This document shows, one piece after another, positions 23,178-33,969 of a stretch of 64,000 nt of DNA. The notes beneath the pieces are model-generated. The model saw only the letters and a program-made list of their open reading frames with translations, did no database searches and was not told where the DNA came from. Position 1 is the stretch's first letter; every line of letters begins with the position of its first letter. Both the position numbers and the translations under genes were made by a program. The stretch is from Patellaria atrata CBS 101060 (taxonomy: Eukaryota > Ascomycota > Dothideomycetes > Patellariales > Patellariaceae), in contig MU006091.1 of the NCBI GenBank assembly GCA_010093705.1, positions 920,702-984,701 of the forward strand. Reading direction: 5' to 3'.

Positions 23178-24886
23178 GAGGGACTCGTCATCACGAATCC
23201 CGATGCAGTAGATGTTGTCGCTGATGGCTATCGTCTCCGCGTAGTTCAGAAATATCCAAGACCCCTGTAGAAGTATGGTCCACGTTGAGCACGAACACAG
23301 ACTATGCACGGCTTTTCCTATAAACTTCCCCTTTTTAACTTTTTAAGTATAAGAGCTATAAACTTCAAAATTTATATATAATTCAATTAAAAATATTTAT
23401 TAAATCTGTATATTAATATAAAAATTTCAAATATTTCTTTTAATTATTATAATAAAATAAAGTATTGTTACGGAACGGTATACTAACCGGTCAGTGACTA
23501 GGCACTGCTGGTCTCACGGTAAGGGAGATTGGTCGGCCCGAGAGGCTTGGCTCACGCATGTCTTCTCGTCTACTCGTAGCTAGAACTAGACCAATTCAAC
23601 TCACTTTTACCACAGCTCTATGCTCGTTTCTTAACAAGTATTTTTGAAATTTAAATATATAATAATAATATAATAATATAATAATATAATACAAAATATT
23701 TAAAATTAAAATATTTTGATATATATAATAAGAGTTTTACATTTTTTTTTAAAAAATATTAAAAATTAAGAATATTCTTTAAAATAATTGTTACGGCCAC
23801 GGGACAGCAGGAACGCATCACTAGTGGAGATGGCACTACTGTTGTGACGATGTCACAGATTATCATTTCCTACTTTCCCTTATTAGTAGTAGTCGCGCCG
23901 AGGTTCTACCGCTACGTGCTTGATACTAGTAGATCGCGCGACTATAACTTCTTCTTTCCTTAACTTAATCTCTTTACACTGTAGTTAGGTTATACTAGTT
24001 GCAATCCAATTCGATTCTCTACAACCGCTACGCCGTCACAACTGTGGTAAGTACCAGAACGGAACAACTAACACGGAGGTCACGTGACGTGACCAGTGGT
24101 CAACGTTGGTCAACGGTGTTGGCCATTGACCTGAGGAGGCCATAGGGCAAACATGGCTATGAAGAAGGAATACTTAAGGACGCTCCTTTACTCATGTATT
24201 TAGATTCTTCGTAGTTCTTCTTACCAACATATCTTACTATAAGATTGAATGTTATGATCTTTGACTTAACTCAGCTTTGTCATACTGTGTTCGTACGGTA
24301 TTACTTGTCTCTGCTGTGAAAGCCTTTGAGAGAGAGTTAAGGGGAAGCAAGCTATATTGTTAACTTGAAGTGCAAACCTTTACACGTTCTATCACGAAGC
24401 GGAAACCCTACCCTTCCCAGAAGGAGGTCTCTCGTTAGTGAGAAACATTGAGTGTGTTTATACCTATCCAGTTTCGACTTAGAGAAGTATAAACTCCCGT
24501 CAGTAACAGTTATATATAAAGAATTTAAACTCAAATTTTTAAACTTAAAGCTGTTATAATTAATAAGTTATTCTTATTTCAGTTTTAAGGAGAAAGTGTG
24601 CACGACGTGGACTATACTTCTAAGTTATCGGTGAATTGTCGGAAGTTGATTCCCAAGCTCACACACTTTTGGGACATGCGTTGCACGTGTCATCAATGTA
24701 AGACGATGTCGGAGAACGGCGAAAATGAGCCATTAAGGCGGGATAAAATTGACCTGCCTAATGTGTATGTACACTTACTAGGCAACTCTCAGTCTATAAG
24801 GGATTTATATACTCTGTATTGGATCTATAAAAGCTAGCACAAGAATACTTTTAAAATATTACACTGGATTGTCACCAAACCAAAAA
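23178..24886. other. AT-rich island with LTR fossils between RSM10 and PNP1
   Basis: Blocks at about 23340-23475 and 23640-23790 are nearly pure A/T, built from ATA/TAA steps. They alternate with normal-composition pieces that begin TGTTACGG at 23466 and 23789, the usual start of fungal LTRs. The pattern fits old retroelement copies altered by repeat-induced point mutation. A CACGTGACGTGACC palindrome-like motif lies near 24079. No supportable host gene. Short ORFs at 24352-24534 and 24598-24837 are not recognised. Confidence 0.5.
23789..24040. mobile_element. Probable LTR of an old LTR retrotransposon (fossil)
   Basis: Begins TGTTACGGC and ends GCCGTCACA, imperfect inverted termini of the TG...CA type, about 252 bp. 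No matching target duplication was found at its ends. The sequence just after it may be a remnant of the internal region, so it may not be a clean solo LTR. It is broken and lies in an AT-rich, probably RIP-affected island. Superfamily not assigned. Confidence 0.45.
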
Positions 24887-26172
24887 ATGGCTAACCGAAT
24901 AGCAAATCCGACGCTCTTCCAAAAGGCTACGGAGACAATAGAACATTTACGGAAGAACGTCCCTGAAAATCTCCAGTATCCAAAAGTGGCTATCATTTGT
25001 GGATCTGGTCTGGGTGGACTTGTAGACACTATTCATGCAGAACCTCGGGCTGAGATTCCATACTCTGATATTCCACATTTCCCTGTCAGCACAGGTCGGT
25101 GACAACTATCTGTTGAAATTGTTGCTCTCTTCATTAACCAGTACTGTTTTGTTGCAGTTGTCGGCCATGCTGGTAGAATGGTATTCGGTCTCATGGGCCC
25201 CCAAAATCTCCCTATAGTCTTACTGGTTGGAAGGGCACAGTTAGTACTTGAATAACTACCTTGAATGCTACTCACAACCAGCCAGTTTTTACGAAGGGTA
25301 TGAATTAGGATTGATTACATATGCAACGAGGGTTTGCAAAGTCCTTGGGGTAGAGATAATGATCGGTATGCTGAACTGCAGAATGTGGGTAGTCAATTGG
25401 TGATAAACTACTAACTGATATACTGTAGTTACAAATGCTGCTGGTGGCCTGAACCAGGAATACTCAGTTGGTGATATAGTCATACTGAATGATGTATGTC
25501 TCGGATAGTCCTTGATACCTAATACAATGCTAACCTGTACCCAAGCATATCAATTTGCCCGGGTTTGCAGGCTTTAATCCTCTTCGTGGACCGAATGAGA
25601 ATGACTTCGGAGTGAGGTTTCCACCTCTCTCTGATGCATATGATCTCGATCTACGTAGGAGAGCTCACAAAGCCTGGACAAAACTTGGGTTCGACAAGGG
25701 ACCTCGACGAGTCCACGAGGGTGTATATGCATTTGTAACCGGACCAACGTGAGTTTTATTCCTAATCATAGGTGCCGGGTTATAACCGACATCTCCTAGA
25801 TTCGAAACTCGCGCTGAGTGTCGTCTATTGCGCACTTGGGGAGCCGATGTGGTTGGCATGTCCACAGTCCCTGAAATCGTCGTGGCAAGACACTCAGGAA
25901 TGCGTGTACTTGCGTTCAGTCTTGTCACCAATAAAGCGGTTCTCGAGCCTGGAGTAAGTGGAAAAGACGAGAGTATTCAGAATATGAGCCCAAAGGAACT
26001 TGAGATCTACCTCAGTGCAGGCAAGGCAAACCACGAGGAAGTCCTTGAGGCCGGACGAGAAGCAGCCAAAGATATGCAGGTAAGGTTCAGATCTCAAATG
26101 GCTATGATTCCAGTATTAACAACCGTACAGGAATTGGTAAAACAAGTATTATCTGATCTGTATGATCCGTAG
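24887..26172 (+). CDS. PNP1: Purine nucleoside phosphorylase
   Basis: Cleaves inosine and guanosine with phosphate to free base and ribose-1-phosphate in cytosolic purine salvage. Seven exons: 24887-25094, 25158-25239, 25286-25365, 25429-25493, 25546-25748, 25800-26079 and 26131-26172, giving 319 aa, the normal trimeric-PNP length. Family motifs in order: [10 protein letters not shown] (phosphate loop), [78 protein letters not shown] and LVTNKA. All catalytic and phosphate-binding blocks look intact. The start is the first ATG in this frame, with an A-rich leader. The 3' end faces FCF2 across about 200 bp. Confidence 0.96.
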
Positions 26173-26374
26173 GAACTCCTAGTAATGCTTTACGTGTCAA
26201 ATTTTGAAACATTGAACATAGCAATCCATTGCTCCCGTTGACGTATAAGTGATGTGCTGTATGCTGGATGCATCCATAGGATACACACCACGATAGAGGT
26301 TCAGGTGTCACCCGATAACAACATATAGAATGTTCCAAGGGGGTAATGGCTGACAACTGGGAGGCACAAGAGCT

Positions 26375-27371
26375 TCAGCGCTTGTTCTTTCCTGACCTCT
26401 TCGCTTTCAAAGCTTTGTAGTAAGCTTTCTTCCCGCTGGTTTTGTCGCTTTGGATATCAGCATATTTTCTCTTGAAACGACCAGTTGTTGCCTCGCCCGC
26501 CAAAACCTCGTCTACTAAGGTCCTCTTTCGGTCCTTATTTTGTATTCTGGCACTGAAATACTCAGTTGGTCCCTCAATGATAGTGCCAACTTGGGAGAAG
26601 GGAGGAGCTTCAGCCCTCCCATTCTCCTTTTTATAGTGGCGGTGAGGATCTAAAACATTTCTCATCTTAAGGAGTTGGAGATCCCTCCGCAATTCTGGTG
26701 TAAGCTCGGTTCGAGGAAGATCTGTGATAGGTAAGTAAGACGTACTTCACTTAGTATGCAGGGGCAAAACGTACTATACCATGAAGGTCCCGCAGTTGCC
26801 TTTTTCTCCTAAAAGTATCGTCAGTCGGAATGTAGATGCACAGATCGAAAGAAACCAGGACGGGTATGAAACGTAGCAAATCAGAGTAACTATGAATTAA
26901 ATTGGCTCTCATCTGTGCAGGTTGATGCCCAAGACGGGATCATAGTCTGCGTCAAGTGAAAATTGGGAAAGCTTTCCTCATGTAAATGTGTCTTCATGTG
27001 AAGGTGGAAGGCAAAACACATACCTCTGCTATCTTTCTCTTAATTACTAATTTGTCCTCGACCTTCCTCACTTTGTTCGAAAGCTCCCGCTGACTGCTAT
27101 CCACCAAGCGGGATGAATCGACTTTGGCTACACCATTGCTGTCGGTACGAACGTAAGGCTTGACAATTGCACCAGTATCGAGCTTCGGAAATTTGAACGA
27201 GGATGCTTGTGCTATCTGAGCATTCTGTGCCGTCTCTGCCTTCGCCCTGAGGCGTATCTCAGCTTGCTTCAGTAGCTCTTGAATTTGTTCGTCGGTTAGA
27301 TCCTCGTTATCCGTGAGAGGATCAACGTCATCTGTCGACGCTGGCAATGTATGTATGGTTGGAGATTCCAT
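26375..27371 (-). CDS. FCF2: Fcf2-type pre-rRNA processing factor
   Basis: Fcf2 is a nucleolar protein required for the early pre-rRNA cleavages that lead to 18S rRNA. Exons 27024-27371, 26775-26808 and 26375-26721 give 242 aa. The N-terminal part is acidic with a short coiled coil (DEQIQELLKQAEIRLRAK). The C-terminal Fcf2 domain reads KKATAGPSWYNLPRTEL, TPELRRDLQLLKMRNVLDP, RHYKKE, then VGTIIEGPTEYFSARI and a basic tail rich in Lys/Arg (KRKYADIQ, KAYYKALKAKRSGKNKR), as in the family. The second intron (53 nt) is ordinary. The first (215 nt) is long for this genome, so another small exon could be hidden, although the frame joins cleanly without it. Convergent with PNP1. Confidence 0.88.
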
Positions 27372-29013
27372 TGCGGGAAATCAGTCCCGAAACTCGTTCC
27401 TGCAGATGCTGTACGGAAGATCGTTACATGCATGTCATTGTCGTCGTGTTGTCGCAATAGCGGAGGACGTTTCTTTTGGGTAGTGAACAAGAAATTTTTG
27501 ATATTCTGCTGGAGCTAGGCTAGACTATTTCCACATCCGAATATCAACCGCCAATGCGGAAATAATAAAATGCAAACACCAAGCATTTCGAGTACAGAAC
27601 GTATTCCATCGCCTTGCAACCGCTTCACGGGATTGAAGAAAGCTAATGATGATAGTACAAGCAATAGCTTCACTTTCCAATTCTAGCACTTTCTGTCGGA
27701 TAGATGATTCAATTTCTAAGTATATCGCTTGCCCGTAGAATGAACAACTCATCAACTCTTAGAGGAGCTGCAGCGGACTTCCCTGACGAACCAATAGTAA
27801 ATGCTATTTTGCTTCAGCCCTCCAACTATCCGAACCCCCACAAGAAGCTATTCGAAGCTATTAGGAGGCGTGAGAGACTATCCATGCATCGTGGGGGACG
27901 GACTCTTGTTAAGTTGTTGACAGCCTTGAGCCTGTTCCCCTTGACACTGCTGTAACTCCCAACAACACTCCATCTTTCCCATCTTCTGCCGTTAGCCCTC
28001 CATCTCGCCTCGAAGATGGAACCTTGAACATGCCGTCTTCTTCCAAGGTAAAAGGCTGTAAGCAGCGTCATCATACCTTGCCAGCGCCTTCATAGGAAAA
28101 TTTTCTTTCTGGATGCACAGTTGTCAAGCCTCAAGACCCCCTCCTCAGACAAGCTGAACAGCCCTACAGTTTGTATCACCATGGACGCTATCTTTTCCCA
28201 GTCACTCGAAAACGGGTATAATAAGTGTTTGACCTGACGATCACGCGTGAATGTTAAATCCCAGGTGTTACCACATACTTTGCTAAAAAAGCGATTACGG
28301 ACTACCTTACCTACTTCATTCTTGCCTGAATACAGTCTTTGTATACCATCTTGTGCCTCATATTCCAATCTGCCAGCTGTTTCAACAGTCAGCACACTTG
28401 CGGGAGCCAGCAGTTGCTCGTCTCCAGATAATCATATCACTGCTGTAGCGTTCCCGAACGGGCACCCCTTGCTTCGTAAAAAAGCGTCTTGTTCTTGCAC
28501 TGTGGTTCGTCCGTGGCAAGAAGCTCTTCTCTCACCCGATTCGCTGTTACGGAAAACACCAAGGCAACACGAACTTTGCTGAGCAGCCTGAGCTTCCAAC
28601 ATCTTCGTGATACACCAGGTAAACATTCAAAGCATTGTAACTTCTTCACTGCAGTGGCACAATCGATCATTATGGATGTTGACGTTCCCCGCCGAGCAGC
28701 TCTCAGCTCGGCCACAGCAGCCCTCCACTCCCGCCAGCTTTCCCCGCCTTGTGTTTCTTTTTTGGCTCAAGTGATACCAAGGTAGCCTCCACCGGAACAG
28801 ACCGCATCTCTGACGCTGCAACTCCATCCACTTTCGAACCATTCACCGTTGTCTCTAGCTCTTCATCGAATCAATTGTCCTCCTTCCAGCCAGAAGGTCC
28901 ATATTGTGTCTTTCCCCGACCTCATTTGCGCAACCCGGATTCTTATTTTTCTGATCCAGCGAATGGTCGTGCCGCCCACGACGAATTGATAGGCCAGCCG
29001 CCTGAATTTCTCC
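27372..29013. other. Intergenic between divergent FCF2 and HAP5
   Basis: 1.6 kb probably holding both promoters and a long HAP5 leader. ORFs of up to about 115 codons on both strands overlap each other and show no known domain. Confidence 0.5.
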
Positions 29014-30259
29014 ATGGATCCATCCAATCTCCAAAGCGCCGGTGGGCAAAAGCTTCGCCAGCAACAACAGCAGCAAGGGCCGCGTCGTTATGATGGTCTA
29101 AATGGAAACCCGCTATATGACCCAGCGAATGGAGGTCATTACGGTACGTTTGCTCATGAGTGCACAAGCAGCGCCACGTGCGCGCCAGCTTCGAGATCAA
29201 ATGATACTGACTTCTTCGCGTCTCGCAGGTGCCAGCGCTCATGTATGTTCATCCTACTATTGGACCATGTTGACCTATTTTGGTGGATAAAACCGTTCGA
29301 AGAGCCCACACTGATCTATTTGGTCCAGATAGCCGCGCAGGGGCATGCGCCAAATCCAGAGGTCTTCACCGGCCAATGGTCTAATGTAATGCGTCATGTT
29401 GATCTATAGCATTTGGCCGTACTGACACCCTTTAGGTGAACCAAGGCCTTCAGGGCAACTACCGCGACATACTCAACACTTATTGGCAGCAACAAGTCAC
29501 GAAGCTCGAAACAGATGAACATGACTACAAGATACACCAACTCCCCCTTGCGCGCATAAAGAAAGTGATGAAGGCAGACCCTGAAGTCAAAATGATATCA
29601 GCGGAAGCACCTATACTATTTGCTAAGGGCTGCGATATCTTCATCACGGAGCTCACCATGCGTGCATGGATTCATGCAGAGGAGAACAAACGCAGGACGT
29701 TGCAGCGCTCAGATATAGCCTCTGCGTTGGGCAAATCTGATATGTTCGACTTTCTGATCGATATTGTACCCCGCGAAGAAGCTGCTGGTCATGGCGGACA
29801 CAAGCCTCGTGGTCAAGGTAACGCAGTCACGCAACCTGCCGCAAGCTCATCTGCTGTTCCTCCCCAAGCTGTGCAGCAGCAGGCAGGTGTCCATCCTCCT
29901 CCGCATCAAATGGGACCCCCCGAGTATGCGATGAATCAGCATATGCCGGAGCAAGCATATCGTGAAGCGAGTATGTACGCGCCGCAAGTCCCACAGGATC
30001 ATCAGGTCCCGTATCCAGGACAACCACAGATGTTTGATCAGGGCATGTATGGTGGATACGGCATGCCCCCGCAGCCTGTCAGTATAACTACTTTCCTGAA
30101 TATTTTCCAATGGTTTTCACTAACAGGTTGCAGATGTATCAAGTGAGCCAACGAGGACCAGATCCGAACGCGGGAGAGGCAGGTCACGGTTATAGGCCCC
30201 ATGGGGATGCTGAGGGAGACGTTGATGCCGAGGGCGAGCGCGAAGATTTCGGCTCATAG
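29014..30259 (+). CDS. HAP5: CCAAT-binding factor subunit Hap5 / NF-YC (HapE)
   Basis: NF-YC subunit of the nuclear CCAAT-binding complex. It pairs with Hap3 through a histone fold and recruits Hap2. Exons: 29014-29143, 29229-29242 (14 nt), 29329-29385, 29436-30077 and 30134-30259, giving 322 aa. The core reads [20 protein letters not shown], then [60 protein letters not shown] and [19 protein letters not shown]. That is a complete NF-YC histone fold with the fungal N-terminal extension that docks Hap4/HapX-type partners. The tail is Gln/Pro/Met-rich. The 14-nt exon is needed to keep frame between exons 1 and 3. The last intron has two nearby acceptors. The 30134 acceptor gives the acidic end [11 protein letters not shown]; the one before 30127 gives a different basic tail. 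Confidence 0.92.
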
Positions 30260-31140
30260 TTCTGGCATAGTGCTGATTTGTCACATCTAGTTGTCGAACA
30301 TGAGGCACCCTAGTTTGGACCAGTACTATGCACAGACATGTAGGAAGTAAGGTTCCTCGTAGTTTCGCTTTGGGCGTTTGTTTCGGTTTCTTCGGCGGGC
30401 AATACATAAGGAGGTGTGTACGGTGTATAGCTTTCTGGACAATTCGAGTGGGACGGGAAATTGAGGAACAAGACTCATCTGGAAATGGCGCAAGGGAATA
30501 AATGGCTTTCCATATGATCTATTGGTGCGCATTGAGGCTCTGAGACAATTGATGCTGGACTGATGGCTGCATTCATTCTGCATCGTTGCCCGACCTCACC
30601 CTATCTACCATACCCCCCAACCTCCACCCCTTTGATCACCAACCTGGAAAGAAAGATATGTGAGTGACATATGCATGGAGCATATCCAAGGTACTCTGAG
30701 GATATGGATGAAAATGCCTCAAACCTCACTAATATGAAGTGTGTTCAGGTATGAGTAAAGGTAAGGTAGTCCGTCATTCCGTTTCTCGTCTTTTTCTTGT
30801 CATAAGTCATAAGTCCGCCAATCCCATTCCTCCGGGTAGTGCAAGTTGTACCCTATGCGTTGTGTGCGTTGACGGTGTGACCCCGCCATATTTGGTCATT
30901 GGTCTCGATCATACCTTCCCCGTAACCCCACGTCCATTGATCGTTGTTTCCCTTTCCATTACAAGTATCTCTTTTTCCCACAAACAACCCCCCCATCTTA
31001 CATCTCTCACAGGAAAATTCTGTCCGTAACATAATATCAATTGTACTTTATCCTCTCTCATTCCCACTTCAACTCTCTTCCCAAACTCATATACTCTACA
31101 GTTAAACCCCTTTTCACATACAAACTCCTAATTCACAAAC
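30260..31140. other. Intergenic between HAP5 and malate dehydrogenase
   Basis: No supportable gene. The last 150 bases before 31141 are pyrimidine-rich on the plus strand, common in fungal core promoters and leaders. Confidence 0.5.
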
Positions 31141-32500
31141 ATGAAAGCGGGTGGGGTAGCTCATCACTCATAACGGACTTCTGGGCTGACGCTATGAACA
31201 GTCGTTGCTGGTGCGTCCGGTGGCATTGGGCAGGTAAGATCTTCTACTCGTGAACCATGGCCTTTACTATGCTAACCGTATTTCTAGCCATTGTCCCTAC
31301 TGCTGAAGACCTGCCCCCTCATTGAGGAGCTCGCGCTTTTCGACGTTGTCAACACTCCGGGTGTGGCTGCTGACCTTTCGCATATCTCCTCTCCTGCTGT
31401 ACGTCTCCAAGTCCCCCAAGATATTGGATAGAAGATAGAAAACTAAGACAGGAGTAGAAAATTACAGGCTATCTCCCCGCTGACGATGGTATGAAGAAGG
31501 CGTTCTCCGGCGCTGACATTATCGTCATCCCAGCCGGAATTCCTCGTAAGATCCTTCCCGTCAATAAAATTGTCCACCTCTAACATAAGAATAGGCAAGC
31601 CTGGAATGACCCGTGATGATCTCTTCAAGATTAATGCTGGCATTGTCCGAGATCTTGTTCAAGGAATTGCCGAGAACGCCCCCAAGGCATATATTCTTAT
31701 AATTTCTAACCCTGTTAACTCTACCGTACCGATTGCCGCTGAGGTCCTCAAGAACGCCGGCGTTTTCGATCCCAAGAAACTTTTCGGTGTCACAACTCTT
31801 GACGTCGTTCGTGCGGAGACGTTTGTCGCCAGCATCACCGGCGCAAAGAATCCCCAAGAAACCGTCATTCCCGTTATCGGTGGTCATTCAGGGGAGACTA
31901 TTGTGCCCCTTTTCAGCCAGGCGAAACCCAGCGTATCAATCCCATCCGACAAGCTTGATGCCTTAGTCAAACGTATGTAAACGATTCGTGTTGTTGTTTT
32001 AGTTCTAACTGTATCTTAGGTGTGCAATTTGGTGGTGACGAGGTCGTTGAGGCCAAGCAAGGTGCAGGATCTGCTACCCTTTCTATGGCATATGCAGGTT
32101 ACCGGTACATTCACAATCCCCTGAGTATAATCGCAATCTCTAATAGATTACAGCTTCGCAGAGAAGGTTATCAAAGCAGTAAAGGGCGAGACTGGCATTG
32201 TTGAGCCCAGCTTTGTCTATCTTCCCGGTGTTGAAGGTGGTGATGAGATCGCCAAGGCTACTGGAGTCGATTTCTTCTCCGTTCCTATCGAACTGGGTGT
32301 ATGTTGTTCTATCACAAAAACTTACTTTTTTTTTTTTTGAACATTGCTGATTTTCATAGACCGAGGGTGTCAAGAGGGCCATCAATGTCGTAGGTGATGC
32401 TAACGACCATGAGAAGAAGCTTCTCCAAGTTTGCTACGATGGCTTGAAGGGTAATGTCTCGAAGGGTATTGATTTCATCAAGAACCCTCCTCAGAAGTAG
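31141..32500 (+). CDS. NAD-dependent malate dehydrogenase, non-mitochondrial form
   Basis: Interconverts malate and oxaloacetate with NAD. Eight exons: 31141-31150, 31202-31233, 31288-31398, 31458-31545, 31595-31972, 32020-32104, 32154-32298 and 32360-32500, giving 329 aa. The protein starts [14 protein letters not shown], so the nucleotide-binding glycine motif lies at the very N-terminus and there is no mitochondrial presequence. Other family blocks: [40 protein letters not shown] (substrate arginines), [27 protein letters not shown] and [14 protein letters not shown] with the catalytic His. The C-terminus (KNPPQK) is not a peroxisomal PTS1, which favours a cytosolic enzyme, though PTS2-free import by partner is not excluded. 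Exon 1 is only 10 nt, and its donor (GTGGGG) is weak. Confidence 0.93.
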
Positions 32501-32985
32501 GTCATCCTTAATCATGGTATCTGTGTTTATAGTGGTATGGTTTCAGATGACGCTGACGTTGAGAAGATAGATTATGATTGCTTCAGCAAGTGCTCAATAA
32601 ATCGAGGTACTGTTGAGTCAGCAAGTCTAGGAGATATCATGCAAAATACTACCGTAGGCTATGTAGTAGTCTAACGTAAAAAGCCACCTAGACAAATACC
32701 TATTATTAAATCAAATGTAAAACTGGTACCGAATCCTACATTGAGTGTTGCCCATTTGATATCTCCATTGCGCATATTCTCCGATTTCCGCTCTAAATGC
32801 ATTCATATGAGCCCAGAATTGAAGCTATACACCCGTAAACGCCACGCTAATGCCTCATTCATCCATCCATTGAAACCTAAGGTAACCCATCCCTTTCCAT
32901 CACTACCTTAGATACTCCCTCCTAACTCCAAGTCAGCACAACACTAAACCCTCCTCCCTTCCCTCCACTCCCTCGCCCTCCCCAA
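32501..32985. other. Convergent intergenic region, malate dehydrogenase and TRS33
   Basis: 485 bp holding both 3' ends. No gene seen. Confidence 0.5.
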
Positions 32986-33969
32986 CTAAGTTTTCGCACC
33001 CACAGTCCTAATCTGAAACGTCGCACCCGGCAGCGCGCTTGTCTCACCCTGCACGGTGGCATTGATCCCCATGGACGCAAGCGCGCCGCGGATCAGACCG
33101 GCGGGGAAATAGAGAAATGGTTGCGCGCGGCTCAGGCTTAAGTTGGAGGCGTCGGATTTGGACAGCGACATCCGCGTTAAGGGCTTGAAGGTGTTGTCGG
33201 TTAGGACGTAGATGCCCTGAGGAAGGGGGGGAGGGTGTTAGATTTGGGGGTAAGAGGGGGAAGAGGGAGTTGGGGGGAATGGGGGTTAAAGGGATGGAGA
33301 TTTGGGGAGAAAAGAACGTACCCGATGGTTCGTTTTCAGATTGTCGATTTGCTTTCTGAATACTAAGGTCCAGAGGTCTTTGCAGAGGAACTTTATCACG
33401 TCGAGGGAGTCGGTGAAGCGGGGTTTGTCGCGGGAGAATCTGGGGAAGATCGGGTTAGATTTATGACTCTGATCGCAGTTACACTCGATATGCCCCGGTC
33501 CCGCTGGAGTAGTGTCGAATCCTCCCGTTATGTAACCATCTTTCATCTTATACCCCATAGCCTCCAGCCCTCGGATACGCCCAGAGTAGAGGGGGGAAGA
33601 ATACAAAAATAAAACATACCTCTCCACCACCCCCAAACCAACCCGATACCCCAGCATCTCCAGTCTATAAAACGCAGTCTCCCGCGCCTCTTCTTCGTCC
33701 AAGTTACTCATCACGCTCCCTGTTCCTCCTCCTCCCATATTTCCCCCCTCTCTACCCTCTTTTCCTACTATACCCTCTCCTCCCCCTTCATTCCCTCCCA
33801 TCCCAGAACCGCCCCTCCCCCTCGCCCACTCCTCCTCCCGCGCCGCCAGCTCCTCCGCCATCCGGAACGCCATGGGCACGAGCTCGATGAGGAGGAAGTC
33901 GAGGCAGGCGGCGTTAAGGTAGGTGCTGTTTGGATCGCTGAGGGTGGGGAACGTTGGATCATGGGACAT
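32986..33969 (-). CDS. TRS33: TRAPP complex subunit Trs33 (TRAPPC6, Bet3 family)
   Basis: Trs33 is a core TRAPP subunit. TRAPP is the Ypt1/Rab1 exchange factor that tethers ER-derived and Golgi vesicles. Exons 33620-33969, 33322-33439 and 32986-33216 give 232 aa. Family blocks: YLNAACLDFLLIELVPMAFR, YRLEMLGYRVGLGVVER, RFTDSLDVIKFLCKDLWTLV, FRKQIDNLKTNHRGIYVLTD, RAQPFLYFPAGLIRGALASM and GINATVQGETSALPGATFQI. Between the first two blocks sits an unusual 45-50-residue insert made almost only of Gly, Glu, Met, Arg and Ser. It is encoded by a purine-rich stretch and is probably a solvent loop. The first intron (180 nt) is longer than most here. Start at 33969 is the first ATG in frame. Confidence 0.92.

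Noticed and set aside
23138-23309. Separate small gene upstream of RSM10
   Set aside because: Splice sites and frame join this segment to RSM10 instead; no independent stop/start pair is convincing.
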